Below are positions 33,478-43,317 of a stretch of DNA of 64,000 nt, piece by piece. The stretch covers positions 23,520 to 87,519 of the forward strand of contig JAAFIL010000003.1 in NCBI GenBank assembly GCA_013297775.1, written 5' to 3'. The stretch's first letter is position 1. The number at the start of each line of letters is the position of its first letter. The notes under the pieces were generated by a model. That model was not told the DNA's origin. It worked only from the letters and a program-made list of their open reading frames with translations, and searched no databases. The position numbers and the translations under genes are program-made. The stretch comes from Bacteroidota bacterium. Lineage in GTDB: Bacteria; Bacteroidota; Bacteroidia; B-17B0; Aurantibacillaceae.

Positions 33478-35715
33478 ATGCGGTATTTCCTTCTTCTTCT
33501 TCTTATTCATTTGTGCAGTGCGTTTTGTTGCCAAGCGCAATTACCCATTGGGCGCGATACATTTAGCGTTTACGAAAACGGTAAATTATTAAGAATGCCA
33601 TTGGCTGGTGGGCTAAACTTTTGCAATTTCTCAGCCTTAGATATTAATCAAGATGGAATAAACGATGTAGTAGCCTACGATAAAACAACCAACAATGCGT
33701 ATGGCCGTTACAAAGGGTTTATCAAAAAAGGGAACTCTGGTCAAGCTATTTATGAAAGTGCAGGGGAGTTAAATACACGGTTTCCGAGAGTTGACAATTG
33801 GTCCATTTTAAGAGATTACAATGGCGATGGAAAACAAGATATTTTTGCATCTTACTTCGGCGGCATACAAGTTTTTAAAAATATTTCTACACTAAACTCA
33901 GGTTTAACCTTCTCATTGGTAACCATACAAGTACTCAGTAATTACAATCCACCCAATCCTAATGCAGTAGCCAACTTATTAGTGAGTTCAGTTTCTGTGC
34001 CGGCCATTGCCGATATTGATGGCGACGGCGACTTAGACATATTGACTTTCTCCCAAAATGGCATTATGATCGAATATCATAAAAACCAAAGTAAAGAACT
34101 ATATGGCCATGCCGACAGTTTAGTGTTTAATTTATCGAATGCCTGTTGGGGGCGCATTAGCGAAAATAATTGTGTGATGCAATTTAACCAATGTCCCGCA
34201 AGGCCTTTACCCAACGAATTAGAAGATGTGGAACAAACGCTTCACGCTGGCTCGTGCTTAATGTGTTTCGATCGCAATAACGACGGCGACCAAGATTTAA
34301 TTTTAGGAGATATCAGTTGCAACAGCATCATTTACGCCGAAAATACTGGAAACGCCGCCAGTGCGCACTTAACAGACACCACACGGATGTTTCCAAACTA
34401 TCCTAATAAAAATAATACACAACGGATTCGTTTTAATTCTTTTCCATGCGTTTATAACCTAGATGTAGATGGCGATAACCTCAACGATTTAATTGCGTCA
34501 CCTAATACCAATGGCCTCAACTTCAAAAGCGTGTGGTATTACAAGAATAATGGCACCCTAACAAATCCCAATTTTCAATTTATAAAAGACAATCTATTTC
34601 AAGATGAGATGATAGATTTAGGGCAAGGATTTAATCCCACTTATTTAGATGTGGACAACGACGGCAAAAAAGATTTAATTATTGGGAATAATGGATACTA
34701 CTTGGTGAATGGCACAAAAGCGCAATTAGCTTTGTATCGAAACGTAGGTACCCTTAGTCAGCCCGCTTTCTCGCTGGTTACAAGAGATTACGCTGCCCTT
34801 AGCACCAAAAATTATTTAACCATTTCGCCAACTACTGGCGATATAGATGCCGATGGCGATATAGATTTGTTGTATTGCGATAATTATGGCACCTTACATT
34901 GGGCCGAAAATACGGCGGGTGCTGGCAATACTTGTAATTTTTCGATTATTAGAACCAATCCCTTTAACGTTAACACCATTTCGAGCGAAGGCTATCCGCA
35001 ATTAATAGACATGGACTTAGACGGTAAACTTGATGTGATGATTGGTATGCGAAATGGAAACATTGCGTATTACCGAAACACAGGTACCACTAGTGTTCCA
35101 GCCTTTTCGTTAGTAACCAACACTTTCGGAAACATTGATTGTGAAGGTTCTATTTTAAGGTATTTAAACGAAGGGTATGCTGCTCCATTTTTTTACCGCG
35201 AAAACAACCAATTAAAACTCTTACTCGGCAATGTTGAAGGCCGATTGTTTTTATACAACATAGCCACCAATTTAAGTTCGGTGGTGTTAGTGGCTTCAAA
35301 TCTTAACAACATTAACGAAGGCGAACAAGCTACACCCTTGTACGAAGATATTGATGGCGATGGAAAACGAGATTTACTGCTCGGAAATTTTAGTGGCGGG
35401 CTCAGTTATTTCTCCTCCAAAAAATCAGCAATTGGTTTAGAAGAACAGCAACTTAAAAAAGGATTGTTTTCCTCGATTTATCCCAACCCAACAACAACAA
35501 TACTGGTGGTTCAACTGCAAAACAATGCCTTCACTAGCGCACAGGTCGAAGTTTTAAATACAATGGGGCAAATTCTTAAATCCGAAGCACTGCCAAGCAT
35601 GGAAACCACACTCGAATTAAATGAACTGCCTGTGGGTATTTATTTTGTAAAAGTAAAAGCCAAACAGCAAGGGCAATGGATTCAACAAACGCATAAATTA
35701 ATTAAGCAAGAATGA
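33478..35715 (+). CDS. FG-GAP/VCBS-repeat secreted protein with type A T9SS sorting domain
   Basis: The 745-residue protein starts with a signal peptide (MRYFLLLLLIHLCSAFCCQA) and carries at least eight integrin-type FG-GAP repeats marked by calcium-loop motifs such as DINQDGINDVV, DYNGDGKQDIF, DIDGDGDLDIL, DVDNDGKKDLI and DIDGDGKRDLL, which predict a beta-propeller. The last 80 residues (SSIYPNPTTTILVV ... LPVGIYFVKV) are a type A T9SS sorting signal. TATATTTG at 33462-33469 is a possible -7 box. It is the first gene of an operon continuing through overlaps to 37594 and then to 38689. Confidence 0.9.
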   Translation: MRYFLLLLLIHLCSAFCCQAQLPIGRDTFSVYENGKLLRMPLAGGLNFCNFSALDINQDGINDVVAYDKTTNNAYGRYKGFIKKGNSGQAIYESAGELNTRFPRVDNWSILRDYNGDGKQDIFASYFGGIQVFKNISTLNSGLTFSLVTIQVLSNYNPPNPNAVANLLVSSVSVPAIADIDGDGDLDILTFSQNGIMIEYHKNQSKELYGHADSLVFNLSNACWGRISENNCVMQFNQCPARPLPNELEDVEQTLHAGSCLMCFDRNNDGDQDLILGDISCNSIIYAENTGNAASAHLTDTTRMFPNYPNKNNTQRIRFNSFPCVYNLDVDGDNLNDLIASPNTNGLNFKSVWYYKNNGTLTNPNFQFIKDNLFQDEMIDLGQGFNPTYLDVDNDGKKDLIIGNNGYYLVNGTKAQLALYRNVGTLSQPAFSLVTRDYAALSTKNYLTISPTTGDIDADGDIDLLYCDNYGTLHWAENTAGAGNTCNFSIIRTNPFNVNTISSEGYPQLIDMDLDGKLDVMIGMRNGNIAYYRNTGTTSVPAFSLVTNTFGNIDCEGSILRYLNEGYAAPFFYRENNQLKLLLGNVEGRLFLYNIATNLSSVVLVASNLNNINEGEQATPLYEDIDGDGKRDLLLGNFSGGLSYFSSKKSAIGLEEQQLKKGLFSSIYPNPTTTILVVQLQNNAFTSAQVEVLNTMGQILKSEALPSMETTLELNELPVGIYFVKVKAKQQGQWIQQTHKLIKQE

Positions 35716-37172
35716 GGCGAAACATTCTAGTTTTATTACTACCTATTTTAATTGGTATTTTTTGCACTTGTAGAAAAGATACAGGAAAAGTATCAGTTGG
35801 GGATTATCCTCCAGAAATAAGCCGTATTATCACAAACCGTTGTGCTACTGCGGGCTGCCATAACGGTGCTAGTTTTGAGGCAGCGAGTAATTTAAACTTG
35901 AGTTCGTGGGATGCACTTTTTCAAGGTGGAAAAAGTGGTGCAGCCGTAATTCCATTTCAATCTAAGTTTTCAACTTTATTTACATTTTGTAACACCTATC
36001 CCGATTTGGGTAACATTAATGTTCCTACCATGCCGTTAAATGGTTCGCCACTCGCGCGCAGCGAGGTAGAAACCTTAAAGAATTGGATAGATAGAGGGGC
36101 ACCCAACCTCAATGGCGAAATTAAGTTTGAACAGCCGCCAAACCGTCGTAAACTTTATGTAGTTAACCAAGGCTGCGATGTTGTAACCGTTATTGATGCG
36201 GCAACCCGATTGCCCATACGCTACATCGAAGTAGGTGTAAACCCCTCGGTTATTGAGTCGCCACACTCGGTAAAAGTTTCTGGAGATGGTCAATACTGGT
36301 ACGTTATTTTTTTAGCTAATTCTATTATTCAAAAATTTAGGTGCAGTGATGATGTGTTGGTAGGGCAAGCCAACCTATTTATGCCAGGGCAACCCGCCAA
36401 CACCATTAATAAAGATTGGAATACACTTGTTATAACCAAAGACAGTAAAAAAGCCTTTTGCGCATCTTATAATGCCAATGGCCAAGTGGCTGTTATTGAT
36501 TTAGAAAACATGCGCTGCATTCGCGTGCAAGGTGGCTTTACAGTACCACACGGTATTTGCTTAAACGCCACAGAAGACAAAGTTTATATTACCCGTCAAA
36601 TTGGTAATTTTATTTATGCAAGCGATACCGCATTCGCTAATCCCGTTACGCTTTCGCTCGAAAACGGAGTGGCACCTAACCCAACGCCTAAGCTAGACCC
36701 ACACGAAATTTTATTAGCCCCCAATCAACAAGATTTATTAATTACCTGCCAAAAATCTAATGAACTGCGGGTTTTTAGCATTGCTCAAAATTCCGTTACG
36801 CAGGTTGTAAACGTTGCCATCTATCCACAAGAAATGCAAGTTTATCAAAACAAAGTTTATATTTCTTTTCCTTATGATTCGGCAACGGTTGCTGGTGCGC
36901 ACGGTTTAATACAAAGGGTAGATTTAGCAACCTATGGCATCGAAACTACACAGGCAGGCTTTCAACCACATGGATTTGCTATTGACCCCGCTACCAATAT
37001 TTTGTATGCGGCCAGTCGTAATTTATTAACGCAAGGCCCAGCACCACATCACACCAGCGTTTGCAGCGGTAGAAATGGTTTTTTAAGTTTTATTAATTTA
37101 ACTACATTCACCGAACAAAGACGACGCGTTGAATTGTCGGTTGACCCTTATTATGTATTTTTACGCCCCTGA
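35712..37172 (+). CDS. Beta-propeller lipoprotein with cytochrome-like N-terminal domain
   Basis: The 486 residues begin with a lipoprotein-type signal (MRRNILVLLLPILIGIFCTC). Residues about 35-135 resemble a small c-type cytochrome domain with ITNRCATAGCHNGAS, a CX4CH motif rather than the standard CXXCH, and a plausible distal Met in VPTMPLNG. From about 145 to the end are YVTN/YncE-like beta-propeller blades (RRKLYVVNQGCDVVTVIDAA, DKVYITRQIG, NILYAASRN). The start overlaps the previous stop (ATGA). Haem binding is inferred from the motif only. Confidence 0.75.
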   Translation: MRRNILVLLLPILIGIFCTCRKDTGKVSVGDYPPEISRIITNRCATAGCHNGASFEAASNLNLSSWDALFQGGKSGAAVIPFQSKFSTLFTFCNTYPDLGNINVPTMPLNGSPLARSEVETLKNWIDRGAPNLNGEIKFEQPPNRRKLYVVNQGCDVVTVIDAATRLPIRYIEVGVNPSVIESPHSVKVSGDGQYWYVIFLANSIIQKFRCSDDVLVGQANLFMPGQPANTINKDWNTLVITKDSKKAFCASYNANGQVAVIDLENMRCIRVQGGFTVPHGICLNATEDKVYITRQIGNFIYASDTAFANPVTLSLENGVAPNPTPKLDPHEILLAPNQQDLLITCQKSNELRVFSIAQNSVTQVVNVAIYPQEMQVYQNKVYISFPYDSATVAGAHGLIQRVDLATYGIETTQAGFQPHGFAIDPATNILYAASRNLLTQGPAPHHTSVCSGRNGFLSFINLTTFTEQRRRVELSVDPYYVFLRP

Positions 37173-37594
37173 TGGAATTAAACGAAATATTGGCCTTACA
37201 GCCGCTCTTATTATTTGACGGCGAATGTGGCTTCTGCAATAAAAGCATACAATTTTATTTGCAACGCGAGAAACGCCCACACTTAAAATTTATTTCATTG
37301 CAATCGCCAACGGCTAAACAGCTCACCGATTACTTTGAAATAGACACTACCAAAACCGACAGCGTTATTCTCATTAGAGGTAACCAAGCTTTCATTAAAT
37401 CGTGTGCCGCCTTGCGCGTAACCACTTACATGAAAGGCTTGTGGCCTGCGTTAATGGTGTTTATAATTATTCCACCATTTATTCGCAATGGGGTATATGA
37501 TTGGATTGCCAAACGCCGCATGAAATGGTTTGGACGCATTGAACACTGCGCTCTGTTAAAACAAGAAGATCGTAAACGCTTCATAGATTTATAA
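37172..37594 (+). CDS. DCC-family thiol-disulfide oxidoreductase (DUF393)
   Basis: The 140-residue protein has the DCC signature LLFDGECGFCNKSIQFYL with a CXXC pair, followed by LKFISLQSPTAKQL and a C-terminal hydrophobic part (WPALMVFIIIPPFIRNGVYD). Family members are small thioredoxin-like proteins of poorly known substrate. Its ATG overlaps the stop of the upstream gene (TGATG). Confidence 0.9.
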   Translation: MELNEILALQPLLLFDGECGFCNKSIQFYLQREKRPHLKFISLQSPTAKQLTDYFEIDTTKTDSVILIRGNQAFIKSCAALRVTTYMKGLWPALMVFIIIPPFIRNGVYDWIAKRRMKWFGRIEHCALLKQEDRKRFIDL

Positions 37595-37606
37595 TACTAG
37601 AAAAGT

Positions 37607-38689
37607 ATGACACACAAGAATTTTAAAAACATTGATAAGGTAACGTATGGTCGAAGAGCTTTCGCGCAGTTGGCCGAAACTGTAGCCCCTGTTCGTAAAG
37701 AAAACAAAGGCTATTTTGTTTATGTGATTGATAATTATTTTAAAGGAAAACCATTAAGTACCCAATTACAAAACTTACCCGAAGATTTAATTTATTTTAT
37801 AGATGTAGATCCCTATGAACCTACCACCCAACAAATAGATACGTTGCGCGATGAAATTTTGCAAACAAAAGGCTTACCAAGTGGCGTTATTGGTATTGGT
37901 GGCGGAAGCATTATGGATATAGCCAAAGCCTTATCGTTAATGCTTACTAACCCTGGCTCTTCTACTTTGTATCAAGGCTTAAACTTAATTAAACAAGCGG
38001 GGGTTTACCACTTGGGTGTGCCAACCATTAGCGGAACTGGTGCCGAGGTAAGCATGACTGCCGTTTTAACTGGACCCGAAAAAAAATTAGGTTTAAAATG
38101 CGATTGGACGGTGTTTAACCAAGTTATTTTAGACCCCGAACTTATTGCCTCGGTGCCAAGAGATTGGTGGTTTTATACAGGCATGGATACTTACATCCAT
38201 TGCATCGAATCAGAAACAGGGATTCGTAACAATGCGTTTAGTTTAGCTTATGGCGAGCAAGCCCTAAAGTTATGCCGCGAAGTTTATTTAGGCTCTAAAG
38301 CTGGGCAAACCCCAGAGAACGACGATAAGTTAATGGTAGCCTCTTTAATGGGCGGTTTAAGTTTAACCTATAGCGAAGTAGGCGTTTGCCACGCGTTAAG
38401 CTATGGCCTTTCAAAAATTTTAGGAACACGGCATTGTTATGCCAATTGCCTTATCTTTCAACACCTCGGCGATATTTATAAAAAGGGACACAGCGAGTTT
38501 ATGGAAATGATTGCCACACATCAAATTGTTTTACCTCAACATTTAAGTAAAGATTGGGATGAAGAAACAATAACGAAAATGGCAACCGTAAGTTATAATT
38601 TACCATTTATGTGGCATCATGCCTTTGGCGATAACTATAAAGAAATAGCCACACTCGATTACATTAAAGATTTATTTAGACGACTCTAA
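37607..38689 (+). CDS. Iron-containing alcohol dehydrogenase, KdnB-like
   Basis: The 360-residue group III dehydrogenase has the NAD-binding GIGGGSIMDIAKALSLML and the metal-ligand region GMDTYIHCIESETG plus His residues in GVCHALSYGLS and GTRHCYANC. The whole sequence, especially VPTISGTGAEVSMTAVLTGP and WFYTGMD, is closely reminiscent of Shewanella KdnB, which oxidises the C8 hydroxyl of 3-deoxy-manno-octulosonate on the way to 8-amino-Kdo. The aminotransferase KdnA is not nearby, so this role is uncertain. The gene lies 12 bases after the DCC gene. Confidence 0.78.
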   Translation: MTHKNFKNIDKVTYGRRAFAQLAETVAPVRKENKGYFVYVIDNYFKGKPLSTQLQNLPEDLIYFIDVDPYEPTTQQIDTLRDEILQTKGLPSGVIGIGGGSIMDIAKALSLMLTNPGSSTLYQGLNLIKQAGVYHLGVPTISGTGAEVSMTAVLTGPEKKLGLKCDWTVFNQVILDPELIASVPRDWWFYTGMDTYIHCIESETGIRNNAFSLAYGEQALKLCREVYLGSKAGQTPENDDKLMVASLMGGLSLTYSEVGVCHALSYGLSKILGTRHCYANCLIFQHLGDIYKKGHSEFMEMIATHQIVLPQHLSKDWDEETITKMATVSYNLPFMWHHAFGDNYKEIATLDYIKDLFRRL

Positions 38690-38710
38690 GCCTTATCTGG
38701 CAAGGGATTT

Positions 38711-38874
38711 ATACGAATATCGGTTCTAAAAGATACAAGTTGAACCAGAATTATTTTTCTTTTAGGCGACGAAAAAATTATAGGCGTAGCAAGGCCTACG
38801 GGTATAATTTTTGAGGAAGTATAAGTGAAAAAGAAACTGGGTCAACGTATCTTTTAGAAATGATGTTGGTATTA
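38711..38874. repeat. MITE-like element A, copy 2 (inverted relative to copy 1)
   Basis: The 164-bp unit is nearly identical to the reverse complement of 6832-6998, differing at only a handful of positions and small indels. It has the same imperfect terminal inverted repeats (ATCGGTTCTAAAAGATACAA on the left, GTATCTTTTAGAAATGATGT on the right) and central AT-rich hairpin. It sits 21 bases after the KdnB-like gene. Confidence 0.85.
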
Positions 38875-39105
38875 TCATACTAAATTTCGAGGAGGGGAAA
38901 CTTTAGAGCCAAATCTATAATCAGATTAAAAAATTAGTAGATAAGATGAGAGGTTACAATTCGTAGTTAAAGATCTTTTTTTGACAATCTTAACAAGGAT
39001 TTTTTAGTACATTATTTTTAATTCATTTCCCCCTTTGCGAGCTTTACGCCTGAGCGTATCAAACTTTATGGACAAAGTCTTTGGTCCAAATATGATTTTT
39101 CTAAA

Positions 39106-39258
39106 CCGAGATTATGCAATAGGAATCGTAGTGAGAGTCGAAAGCCCAATAAAACAGGTACTTTTTCGACTGAGGCATAGTGCTTCTATGGTGAAGGAGA
39201 AAAGTGACTGTTTTGAAGGGATTTCGGCTCGTAATAGATTTCTATTGCATAATCTCGG
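39106..39258. repeat. 153-bp long-hairpin element, family C/D copy 1
   Basis: The arms CCGAGATTATGCAATAG (39106-39122) and CTATTGCATAATCTCGG (39242-39258) are perfect 17-bp complements. Pairing continues inward with interruptions (CGAAAGCCCAATAAAACAGG against the complement of ACTGTTTTGAAGGGATTTCG) down to a CATAG/CTATG tip. GTAATAGATTTC and AATCGnAGTGAnAG motifs are shared with the element at 62793. A short reading frame across it is a by-product. Confidence 0.8.
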
Positions 39259-39362
39259 ATAAAGCAAGGTTTTTTCAGAACTAGCCTATAACTTAACTAA
39301 TAAATAGATTAGTTAAGTTATATGGAATGCCTCATAAAAATTTACACTAACACTACTAACTA

Positions 39363-39875
39363 TTAATGGTGATGCCCACCAGCCCCATGCACATGCCCAT
39401 GATCCAATTCTTCGGATGTGGCTTCGCGCACATCGAGTACTTCGCCCACAAAATGTAATTCATGGCCGGCTAATGGATGGTTAAAATCCATGCGCACTTG
39501 CTCGTCGCTTACTTCTAAAACTATTCCCATTAATTGATTACCTTCTGCATCGTTCATAGGCACTTCTTCGCCCACACGAATGCGTTCTGCATCAAATTGA
39601 CCTTCAATTTCAAATGCTTTTCGCGGAATGTTTACAATATAATCTTCTTCCACTAATCCATAAGCATGTTCGGCAGCTATTTTAAAATCGAAGGGATGTC
39701 CTTTTTCTTTCCCTTCTAAAACACTTTCAAATTGCGGTAACACCTCACCGTAACCACATAAAAACACATAAGGCTGTTCTGTACTGGTTTGTTCTACGAG
39801 TTGTTCGGCTTCGCCATCAATGGAAGTGCTCAGGTGATAATTCACACTCACAACCCTGTTTTTTGTGATTTTCAT
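39363..39875 (-). CDS. slyD: SlyD-like FKBP-type peptidyl-prolyl isomerase
   Basis: The 170-residue protein has the FKBP core (VVSVNYHLSTSIDG, YVFLCGYGEVLPQFESVLEG), the inserted-flap chaperone domain (about 75-120) and the C-terminal NHPLAGHELHFVGEVLDVRE, which is diagnostic of SlyD. The tail HGHVHGAGGHHH is a short metal-binding stretch, much shorter than in E. coli. It assists protein folding and may bind nickel. It stands upstream of nothing obvious and downstream of the ALDH7 gene by 23 bases. Confidence 0.92.
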   Translation of the reverse strand: MKITKNRVVSVNYHLSTSIDGEAEQLVEQTSTEQPYVFLCGYGEVLPQFESVLEGKEKGHPFDFKIAAEHAYGLVEEDYIVNIPRKAFEIEGQFDAERIRVGEEVPMNDAEGNQLMGIVLEVSDEQVRMDFNHPLAGHELHFVGEVLDVREATSEELDHGHVHGAGGHHH

Positions 39876-39898
39876 GATATTTTGTTTTTACTATTTTA

Positions 39899-41422
39899 TT
39901 AAAAATCGAATTTAATACCTTGCGCTAAAGGCAAGTTGCTTCCATAATTAACGGTATTGGTTTGGCGGCGCATATAGGCTTTCCAAGCATCTGAGCCACT
40001 TTCGCGACCACCACCTGTTTCTTTCTCGCCACCAAAAGCACCGCCTATTTCGGCACCGCTAGTACCTATGTTGACATTGGCAATGCCACAATCGCTACCC
40101 GATGCGCTCATAAACAATTCGGCTTCGCGCACATTGAGCGTCATAATAGCACTCGATAAACCTTGCGGCACTCCATTTTGCATGGCAATGGCTTCCTCCA
40201 AAGTTTTATACTTCATTAAATACAACACGGGTGCAAACGTTTCGTGTTGAACAATTTCCATATCGTTGCGAGCCTCTGCAATGGCGGGTTTCACATAACA
40301 ACCACTCTCATACCCTCTACCATCTAACACACCACCGGGTACAATAATTTTACCACCTTCGGCAATCACACGTTCTAACGCATTTTGATACGCTTTCACT
40401 GCATCCTTATCAATTAAAGGCCCTACGTGATTGCGCTCATCTAACGGATTACCAATTTTTAATTGGCCATACGCTTTTACCAAACGTTCTTTCAACGAGT
40501 CGTAAATGCTTTCGTGAATAATTAAGCGACGTGTTGTTGTGCAACGCTGACCTGCTGTACCAACTGCGCCAAATACTGCGCCAATAATGGTCATGTTTAA
40601 ATCGGCGTGTTCGCTTACAATGATGGCGTTATTACCACCTAACTCTAAAATACTTTTTCCGAAACGCTCGGCAACTTTAGCACCAACCAATTTGCCCATG
40701 CGCGTTGAGCCCGTTGCCGAAACCAAAGGCACGCGAGTATCGGCCGTTAAAAATTCGCCCACTTCGGCATATCCATTCACTAAACACGAAATACCCTCTG
40801 GTAAATTATTTTCTTTAGCTACTCCATTCCAAATATGTTGGCAAGCAATTGAGCAAAGTGGTGTTTTTTCAGAAGGTTTCCAAACGCACACATCGCCACA
40901 AATCCAAGCTAAGGCGGTGTTCCAACTCCAAACCGCAACCGGAAAATTAAATGCCGAAATAATACCCACGACCCCCAAAGGGTGCCATTGCTCCATCATG
41001 CGGTGATTGGCACGCTCACTTTGGATGGTTAATCCATAAAGCTGGCGCGATAAGCCTACTGCAAAATCGCAAATGTCTATCATCTCTTGCACTTCGCCTA
41101 AACCCTCTTGATACGATTTGCCCATTTCGTAAGAAACAAGTTTACCCAAATCGGCTTTTTTAGTTCTCAATTTTTCGCCAAACTGACGCACGATCTCGCC
41201 ACGCTTGGGAGCAGGTACACTTCGCCATTGCAGAAAAGCTGCACTAGCCGCTGCCATCACTTTTTGATAATCGGCTTTAGTAGCCGCTTTTACTTTGGCT
41301 ATTAATTTCCCATCAACAGGGCTATAGCTTTCGATAAGTTCACCACTCGAAAACCAAGTATTTCCAGTAGCGCAACCCTCGTTTATTTCTTTTATTCCTA
41401 AGTTTTTTAAGAACTGTTCCAT
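39899..41422 (-). CDS. Aldehyde dehydrogenase, ALDH7/antiquitin family (alpha-aminoadipate semialdehyde dehydrogenase)
   Basis: The 507 residues match ALDH7: [20 protein letters not shown], the NAD-site [20 protein letters not shown] with the general-base Glu, and the nucleophile Cys in [14 protein letters not shown] near 295. The antiquitin-like C-terminus [20 protein letters not shown] is present. The likely reaction is NAD-dependent oxidation of alpha-aminoadipic semialdehyde in lysine breakdown; betaine aldehyde is an alternative substrate. It is followed by slyD on the same strand. Confidence 0.93.
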   Translation of the reverse strand: MEQFLKNLGIKEINEGCATGNTWFSSGELIESYSPVDGKLIAKVKAATKADYQKVMAAASAAFLQWRSVPAPKRGEIVRQFGEKLRTKKADLGKLVSYEMGKSYQEGLGEVQEMIDICDFAVGLSRQLYGLTIQSERANHRMMEQWHPLGVVGIISAFNFPVAVWSWNTALAWICGDVCVWKPSEKTPLCSIACQHIWNGVAKENNLPEGISCLVNGYAEVGEFLTADTRVPLVSATGSTRMGKLVGAKVAERFGKSILELGGNNAIIVSEHADLNMTIIGAVFGAVGTAGQRCTTTRRLIIHESIYDSLKERLVKAYGQLKIGNPLDERNHVGPLIDKDAVKAYQNALERVIAEGGKIIVPGGVLDGRGYESGCYVKPAIAEARNDMEIVQHETFAPVLYLMKYKTLEEAIAMQNGVPQGLSSAIMTLNVREAELFMSASGSDCGIANVNIGTSGAEIGGAFGGEKETGGGRESGSDAWKAYMRRQTNTVNYGSNLPLAQGIKFDF

Positions 41423-41533
41423 AGTTAAAAAATAAGTTCGTGAAGATACTTATAAATTTTGAACCACTTAGCAATTATTAGAGGTGCTTTGCTAGCATAA
41501 ATACACTATTTTCTAATTTCTTTATATTTGTAA

Positions 41534-42406
41534 ATGACTTATCCAGAAACCGAATTAATTCTTACACCAGAAAACAGAGTGTATCACATCAATTTACTGG
41601 CCGAAAACATTGCAGACGATGTTATTGTGGTGGGCGATCAGCATCGTGTAGCACAAATATCGAGCTATTTTTCTGAAATAGATTTTAAAACTGAACACCG
41701 CGAGTTTGTTACGCACACAGGTCGTTTCAACGGGAAACGTTTCACAGTATTGAGTACTGGTATTGGAACAGATAACATTGATATTGTTTTAAATGAGTTG
41801 GATGCGGCCGTTAACATCAATCCGCAAAAGCGAGAGTTAAATGCACAATTGCGTTCGCTTAATATTATTCGTTTAGGAACCAGTGGCGCATTGCAAGCAC
41901 ACATTCCAGTTAATGGATTAGTGGCCAGTTCGCATGGGTTGGGCTTAGATGGCTTATTGAATTATTACAGTAATTGGAAAGACGTTAACGAAACGGCCAT
42001 TAGCGAGGCATTTATGGCACACACGCACTGGTTGCCTAATTTACCTTATCCCTATTGTGTAAAAGCTGCCGACAGTTTATTAAGCCGTTTTAAATCGGAA
42101 ACGTTTGTAGGCATCACGGCAACAGCACCTGGCTTTTATGGTCCACAAGGACGAGAAATTAGACTACGCGCGGCCATGCAAGGATTAAACGAATCGTTAA
42201 CCGCCTTTCAATTTAACGAACACCGCATTACCAATTTCGAAATGGAAACCTCGGCCTTATATGGCTTAGGAAAACTATTGGGCCATCAATGCTTAACAGT
42301 ATGCGTTATTATTGCTAATCGGGTACGAAAAGAGTTTACCAATAACTACAAACAAAGTGTGGAAGTATTAATTGAAAAAAGTTTGAACATACTAAGTCAA
42401 CAATAG
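41534..42406 (+). CDS. Nucleoside phosphorylase (PNP/UDP family)
   Basis: The 290-residue protein has the family landmarks VVGDQHRVAQISSYF, FTVLSTGIGTDNIDIVLNEL, IIRLGTSGALQ and the purine/uridine-site region ITNFEMETSALYGLGKLLGH. It cleaves a nucleoside with phosphate to ribose 1-phosphate and base; uridine is the likeliest substrate, but this is not certain. TATATTTG at 41523-41530 ends only 3 bases before the ATG, so if used the mRNA would be leaderless. It is convergent with the gene at 42430. Confidence 0.9.
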   Translation: MTYPETELILTPENRVYHINLLAENIADDVIVVGDQHRVAQISSYFSEIDFKTEHREFVTHTGRFNGKRFTVLSTGIGTDNIDIVLNELDAAVNINPQKRELNAQLRSLNIIRLGTSGALQAHIPVNGLVASSHGLGLDGLLNYYSNWKDVNETAISEAFMAHTHWLPNLPYPYCVKAADSLLSRFKSETFVGITATAPGFYGPQGREIRLRAAMQGLNESLTAFQFNEHRITNFEMETSALYGLGKLLGHQCLTVCVIIANRVRKEFTNNYKQSVEVLIEKSLNILSQQ

Positions 42407-42429
42407 AAACTGTTTAAACAGCTTATAAA

Positions 42430-43167
42430 CTATTCGCTTAAAATAATTCGGGTTTTACCACGAGCCGTTAAAACTAACTCTTGTTTAAGTAGAACACCTC
42501 GGCTTTTATCTATCCAATAATCGTAAGGCCTATTACCCATGGTGTTGCCTTTTTCATCTTGCAAAGTAATATGCCAAGTATTTACTTCTTTCCCATTCCA
42601 AGTTAATGGCTCTTCACCAATGCGTTTAATGAAATAAGTATCTTTTCCATTTCGTTCAAAAGTATAAAAGTGAATTTTAAACACGCTATCTTTCTCGAAA
42701 CGAATTGCACCAATTAAACAATCCATGAGGTTCGAATCGAAATAAGGTTCTTCAATAACGTGAATGGTATCGGTAATAGGTTCTTTACGTTTACTAAAAG
42801 CGTGAATATTTTTTCCGTTAAAAGTTAACCGCATTACCTGTCCTTTTCTATCGGAGGTCATGCTCATTCGTTGAGGCAATAACGTATTAAAATGTGCAAA
42901 AGTTGAGTCAACGATTTTTTCGCCCATACCATCAAACTCCTGAACCACGCATATTTGCTTCGTTTTAGGCATAACAACTTGTGTTTTACGCATTTTCATT
43001 TCACTCTTAATTTCATCGTTATTAGTAAGCAATTGCAGTTTATAATTTAACGTTTGGTTACGCAACAGTTTATAATTGATAAGTTGACTACCCGGTACAA
43101 TAAGCGTTTGCGAATAGCTTAGATTAATTTTTAAAAGACAAGCCGCAATAACAATACAATATTTCAT
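42430..43167 (-). CDS. Exported DUF3108-like protein of unknown function
   Basis: Starting at the ATG at 43167, the 245-residue protein begins with a signal peptide (MKYCIVIAACLLKINLSYSQ). An in-frame ATG 39 bases upstream would bury the signal and is rejected. The mature part is beta-rich, with RNQTLNYKLQLLTNNDEIKS, TFERNGKDTYFIKRIGEEPL and the closing PYDYWIDKSRGVLLKQELVL, a pattern seen in DUF3108-like periplasmic beta-barrel proteins. No enzyme motif is visible. Confidence 0.7.
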   Translation of the reverse strand: MKYCIVIAACLLKINLSYSQTLIVPGSQLINYKLLRNQTLNYKLQLLTNNDEIKSEMKMRKTQVVMPKTKQICVVQEFDGMGEKIVDSTFAHFNTLLPQRMSMTSDRKGQVMRLTFNGKNIHAFSKRKEPITDTIHVIEEPYFDSNLMDCLIGAIRFEKDSVFKIHFYTFERNGKDTYFIKRIGEEPLTWNGKEVNTWHITLQDEKGNTMGNRPYDYWIDKSRGVLLKQELVLTARGKTRIILSE

Positions 43168-43317
43168 AACTATAGTTTTACTCAAAAATACTGCGCATAA
43201 AGTCAATAACAGTTTGGTATTATAGCTACACCCTTATATTTTGATTAAAGCAGTTGGTCATTCTTTCTACGTTGCAATGGTTAACTTATAAATAAACACC
43301 GTAAATTTATACAGTAC

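Noticed and set aside
39035..39262. Plus-strand 75-residue frame
   Set aside because: It covers the long-hairpin element and has no coding features.
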